A DNA stretch of 9,396 bases from an uncultured Lachnospiraceae bacterium (lineage in GTDB: Bacteria; Bacillota; Clostridia; Lachnospirales; Lachnospiraceae), in the NCBI GenBank assembly GCA_910585555.1, contig CAJUFU010000091.1, forward strand, positions 1 through 9,396. Direction: 5' to 3'. Numbering within the stretch: the first letter of the stretch is position 1; every line of letters begins with the position of its first letter. This document shows positions 7,416-9,396 of the stretch, one piece after another. Below the pieces are notes generated by a model. That model made no database searches and was not told the DNA's origin. It saw nothing but the letters and a program-made list of their open reading frames with translations. Both the position numbers and the translations under genes were made by a program.

Positions 7416-7475
7416 ACTCCTTTCTCCGTGCAGGAATTCATCCCCGAACCTTGGCAGGTATCAGTACAAATAAAA

Positions 7476-7518
7476 GGTATGAAATCGTACTCCTTGCATC
7501 ATAGTACGATTTCATACC
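7476..7518. promoter_or_regulatory. Two-site MarR operator: perfect 16-base inverted repeat
   Basis: GGTATGAAATCGTACT (7476-7491) and its exact reverse complement (7503-7518) flank an 11-base spacer. Each arm holds a 14-base imperfect palindrome of the form GTAYGAWWTCRTAC (7477-7490 and 7504-7517), the size of one MarR dimer site. The centres are 27 bases apart. One site fills the -35/-10 spacer and the other covers the transcription start, so binding would block RNA polymerase. That MarR binds here is inferred from position and symmetry. Confidence 0.8.
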
Positions 7519-7526
7519 AATGTCAA
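7498..7526 (-). promoter_or_regulatory. Promoter of the marR-MATE operon
   Basis: On the minus strand, consensus TTGACA (7521-7526) and TATGAT (7498-7503) are separated by 17 bases. The predicted start is near 7491, giving a leader of about 76 bases. Such a strong promoter fits a tightly repressed operon. It begins only 50 bases after the end of the sulfatase-like gene. Confidence 0.85.
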
Positions 7527-7575
7527 CACCTTTTTCTCATTGCCGAAAATTTTCCACAGAGAAAGCATACATGTA

Positions 7576-9252
7576 TCAGTAATATGGTTCATACATCTGC
7601 TCAATCACCGTAGGCCCGGCATCCACCTGGGTAATCAATGCCAGAATATCACCCGTATACTTGTAACGGTAATACACATCTTCCGGATAATCCGGGTCCT
7701 TCGTCCTCACCCAGAGGGTACGCTCTCTCTGCTCATCCTGGGTAAAATCATAAATGGATTTGCCATACTTCGTATAATCCATTCCCGCCATCTGTGCCAC
7801 GGTAGGAAGCAGGTCACAATGTGAAATCGGCGCATTGGTCACCGGACTTTTTTCATGCACTTCGCCGGGCTGTTTGATGAAATAGATGATCTGCATCTCC
7901 TCTTTCCAATCCCCTCCATGATCTGCCGTGATAATGATTGTGGCATCATCATAGACTCCCAGCCTCTTTAACTCGTTCAAATACGCTTCCATGATTGTCA
8001 TACAGCCCCTTGCCGTCTCCTCCACAGAAGTCTTCTCCTGATAATTTCCATTTACATCCGTATTAAACTCATGGGTTCCAATTAAATGCTGAAAGATAAA
8101 ATAGTTGGCAGAATCATCCTCCTGCAGTCCATCTTCACGAAGTTTCGTATAGAAATCGCTGTTGGTATGGGCAATCCCCTGCCCCATATCCTGTACAATC
8201 AGACTGTATTCGCTGACATTGGTATAAAACTGTGTCTTCAATACATCCGGCACTATACGGTAACAGGACATCTTCGTCAATGTTTTTAGCAAAAGCCTGG
8301 TATCTACCTCCACTTCCCTGGGTTCATCCGTAATATTAGAGACTTTATCCCGCAAGATGCCGCACCCATTTCCTACCGTCAAAACATCAAAATCTGTGGT
8401 ATATACATTCACCTGATAATGATTCTCATGCAGTTTTTGATAAAAATCTGTGGTCAGGTCGTCTTTCCAGATATTCCGGCACCATTCACTATTGGGAACC
8501 GTGGTATCTACTTCACCGCCCGTCAGCATATGTGCCAGTGAAGGAAATGTCCCATAATAGGTACAATCCGCATTGCTGTAATAGGTAAAGTCATGCAGGC
8601 AGTCCGCCCCGTCAGGATATACCGTAAGCATCTGCTGTAAATAAAGACTGCTGAAATAATCCAGTACAAAAACAATAATATTCTTGTCTGCCGAGACGGT
8701 ATACTGGTCTTTTCCCCACAAGCGATCGTCCACTTTGGCCCGTTCATAAGCCTCATCAGGAGCCGTGACTAGAAGGGAAACAAACGCTGTCGCCTGCATA
8801 CCGATCAAAAGAATCGACAAATACAAGACAACCTTCTCCCAAATCTCCCGTTTCCTTAAAGACAATATAATTACACCCACTAGAACTGCCAGCCAGATTA
8901 GCAGGTTCAAAATCCCCTGCGTGAGCGGTACGTGGTATCCGTCGGGATTTACTCCCAGCAGGTCCAGGTTCTTATTGAGGAACATCACCTGCAGATATCC
9001 TGCCACAGACAAAACAAAGAGGACCGACAGTACCATACTGTGAATCCTCTCTGGCAACAAAGTCAATACGACTGTAGATACAATGAGAATCCCTACAAAA
9101 ATCATTGCCATATATCCTGCAAATTCTCCGTAGAGAAACGCAAATTCAGATACATTGGCAAAGAAAATTTCCGCCGGGCCAAAAACCAAGAGCATGAATC
9201 CCAGCAGAAAACTTACTATAAAACTCCATAACAACTTCTTTTTATCAAACAT
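7576..9252 (-). CDS. Membrane sulfatase / LTA synthase-like phosphatase-superfamily enzyme
   Basis: A 558-residue protein with five predicted N-terminal helices (about 8-30, 43-66, 71-93, 111-131 and 140-163) and a large domain, presumably extracellular, of the alkaline phosphatase/sulfatase fold. This is the layout of lipoteichoic acid synthase and related phosphoglycerol transferases. Metal- and catalysis-type residues are in order: Asp198 in NIIVFVLDYF, the probable nucleophile Thr235 in YYGTFPSLAHMLTGG, His394 in IGTHEF, Asp444-His445 in ITADHGGDW, and His478 in SHCDLLPTV. There is no sulfatase CxPSR motif, so a Thr-based phosphotransferase is more likely than a true sulfatase. The substrate is unknown; a role in modifying envelope glycans or teichoic-type polymers is an inference. 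The ATG at 9252 has GGAG only 2 bases away; in-frame TAG codons at 9280 and 9286 rule out a longer start. No U-rich terminator follows it. Confidence 0.88.
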   Translation of the reverse strand: MFDKKKLLWSFIVSFLLGFMLLVFGPAEIFFANVSEFAFLYGEFAGYMAMIFVGILIVSTVVLTLLPERIHSMVLSVLFVLSVAGYLQVMFLNKNLDLLGVNPDGYHVPLTQGILNLLIWLAVLVGVIILSLRKREIWEKVVLYLSILLIGMQATAFVSLLVTAPDEAYERAKVDDRLWGKDQYTVSADKNIIVFVLDYFSSLYLQQMLTVYPDGADCLHDFTYYSNADCTYYGTFPSLAHMLTGGEVDTTVPNSEWCRNIWKDDLTTDFYQKLHENHYQVNVYTTDFDVLTVGNGCGILRDKVSNITDEPREVEVDTRLLLKTLTKMSCYRIVPDVLKTQFYTNVSEYSLIVQDMGQGIAHTNSDFYTKLREDGLQEDDSANYFIFQHLIGTHEFNTDVNGNYQEKTSVEETARGCMTIMEAYLNELKRLGVYDDATIIITADHGGDWKEEMQIIYFIKQPGEVHEKSPVTNAPISHCDLLPTVAQMAGMDYTKYGKSIYDFTQDEQRERTLWVRTKDPDYPEDVYYRYKYTGDILALITQVDAGPTVIEQMYEPYY

Positions 9253-9261
9253 CTCTCCGTT

Positions 9262-9309
9262 CTGTTTTCCAATGGGATTCTACCACTAGTATTTCTTCAT
9301 GGAAAACAG
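9262..9309 (-). promoter_or_regulatory. Leader stem-loop before the sulfatase-like gene
   Basis: CTGTTTTCCA (9262-9271) and TGGAAAACAG (9300-9309) form a perfect 10-base inverted repeat with a 28-base loop. In the mRNA the first arm follows the AGGAGG of a tiny open frame and the second arm ends three bases before the GGAG of the main gene. Folding could expose or hide either site. No U-run follows, so it is not a terminator. Confidence 0.45.
9286..9300 (-). other. Four-codon open frame (MKKY) behind a perfect AGGAGG
   Basis: ATG-AAG-AAA-TAC-TAG, preceded by AGGAGG (9311-9316) at 10 bases. It is in frame with the sulfatase-like gene, 16 codons upstream. The site is much better spaced than the one before the main ATG. 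It may be a leader peptide, a re-initiation device, or an old start cut off by stop codons. Confidence 0.3.
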
Positions 9310-9396
9310 CCCTCCTCTTTTGATTTCCTAATTTATATGCAAACTATATATAAAGTGATTGTTTATTGCCTATAGTTGCTAATATTGGAAATATAT

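Noticed and set aside
7403..7441. A 12-codon open frame in the marR leader whose stop overlaps the ATG at 7406 as ATGA
   Set aside because: Short, with only a weak ribosome binding site, and no composition or structure to support it; the overlap is easily due to chance.
7567..7576. Perfect palindrome ATACATGTAT at the end of the sulfatase-like gene
   Set aside because: It is short, overlaps the stop codon, does not match the marR operator sequence, and has no T-run to act as a terminator.
9329..9396. Promoter of the sulfatase-like gene
   Set aside because: The region is AT-rich with several TATA-like -10 candidates (near 9333 and 9346), but none has a credible -35 box at 16-18 bases, so no promoter is called.

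Overview
The window looks like chromosomal DNA from a Gram-positive anaerobe of the class Clostridia, probably a Lachnospiraceae-type gut commensal. This rests on the protein families, the strong AGGAGG-type ribosome binding sites, the TTGACA/TATAAT-type promoters and the moderate GC content. It is inferred from the sequence alone; no database search was possible. The window reads as ordinary core and accessory chromosome. I see no tRNA, rRNA, CRISPR array, phage or complete insertion sequence.

Left part (1-4775): a minus-strand gene for an elongation factor G-like GTPase runs off the left edge. It is transcribed divergently from a plus-strand pair, tyrA (prephenate dehydrogenase with a C-terminal ACT domain) and aroA (EPSP synthase). 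A 287-base AT-rich spacer lies between them and holds a convincing promoter for each direction. tyrA and aroA are 79 bases apart with no visible terminator, so they probably form one aromatic amino acid transcript: aroA makes EPSP on the way to chorismate, and TyrA uses prephenate for tyrosine.

Middle (4776-4992): the convergent gap after aroA holds an 89-base nested palindrome. It ends the aroA side but lacks the U-tract of a normal terminator.

Right part (4993-9396), all on the minus strand. In transcription order it holds a five-helix membrane sulfatase/LTA-synthase-like enzyme, a MarR-family regulator, a MATE efflux pump of the MepA type translationally coupled to it, and a VanZ-like membrane protein. 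The marR-MATE pair has a near-consensus promoter carrying two copies of a 14-base pseudo-palindrome, one in the -35/-10 spacer and one at the start site. Together they form a perfect 16-base inverted repeat, an autoregulatory operator of unusual clarity. The VanZ-like gene has its own possible promoter and a hairpin leader. The sulfatase gene has a leader with a four-codon open frame behind a perfect AGGAGG.

Nothing here is clearly a new multi-gene system. The best leads are the marR operator, the unusual GTPase motifs of the EF-G-like protein, the palindrome after aroA, and the sulfatase leader.
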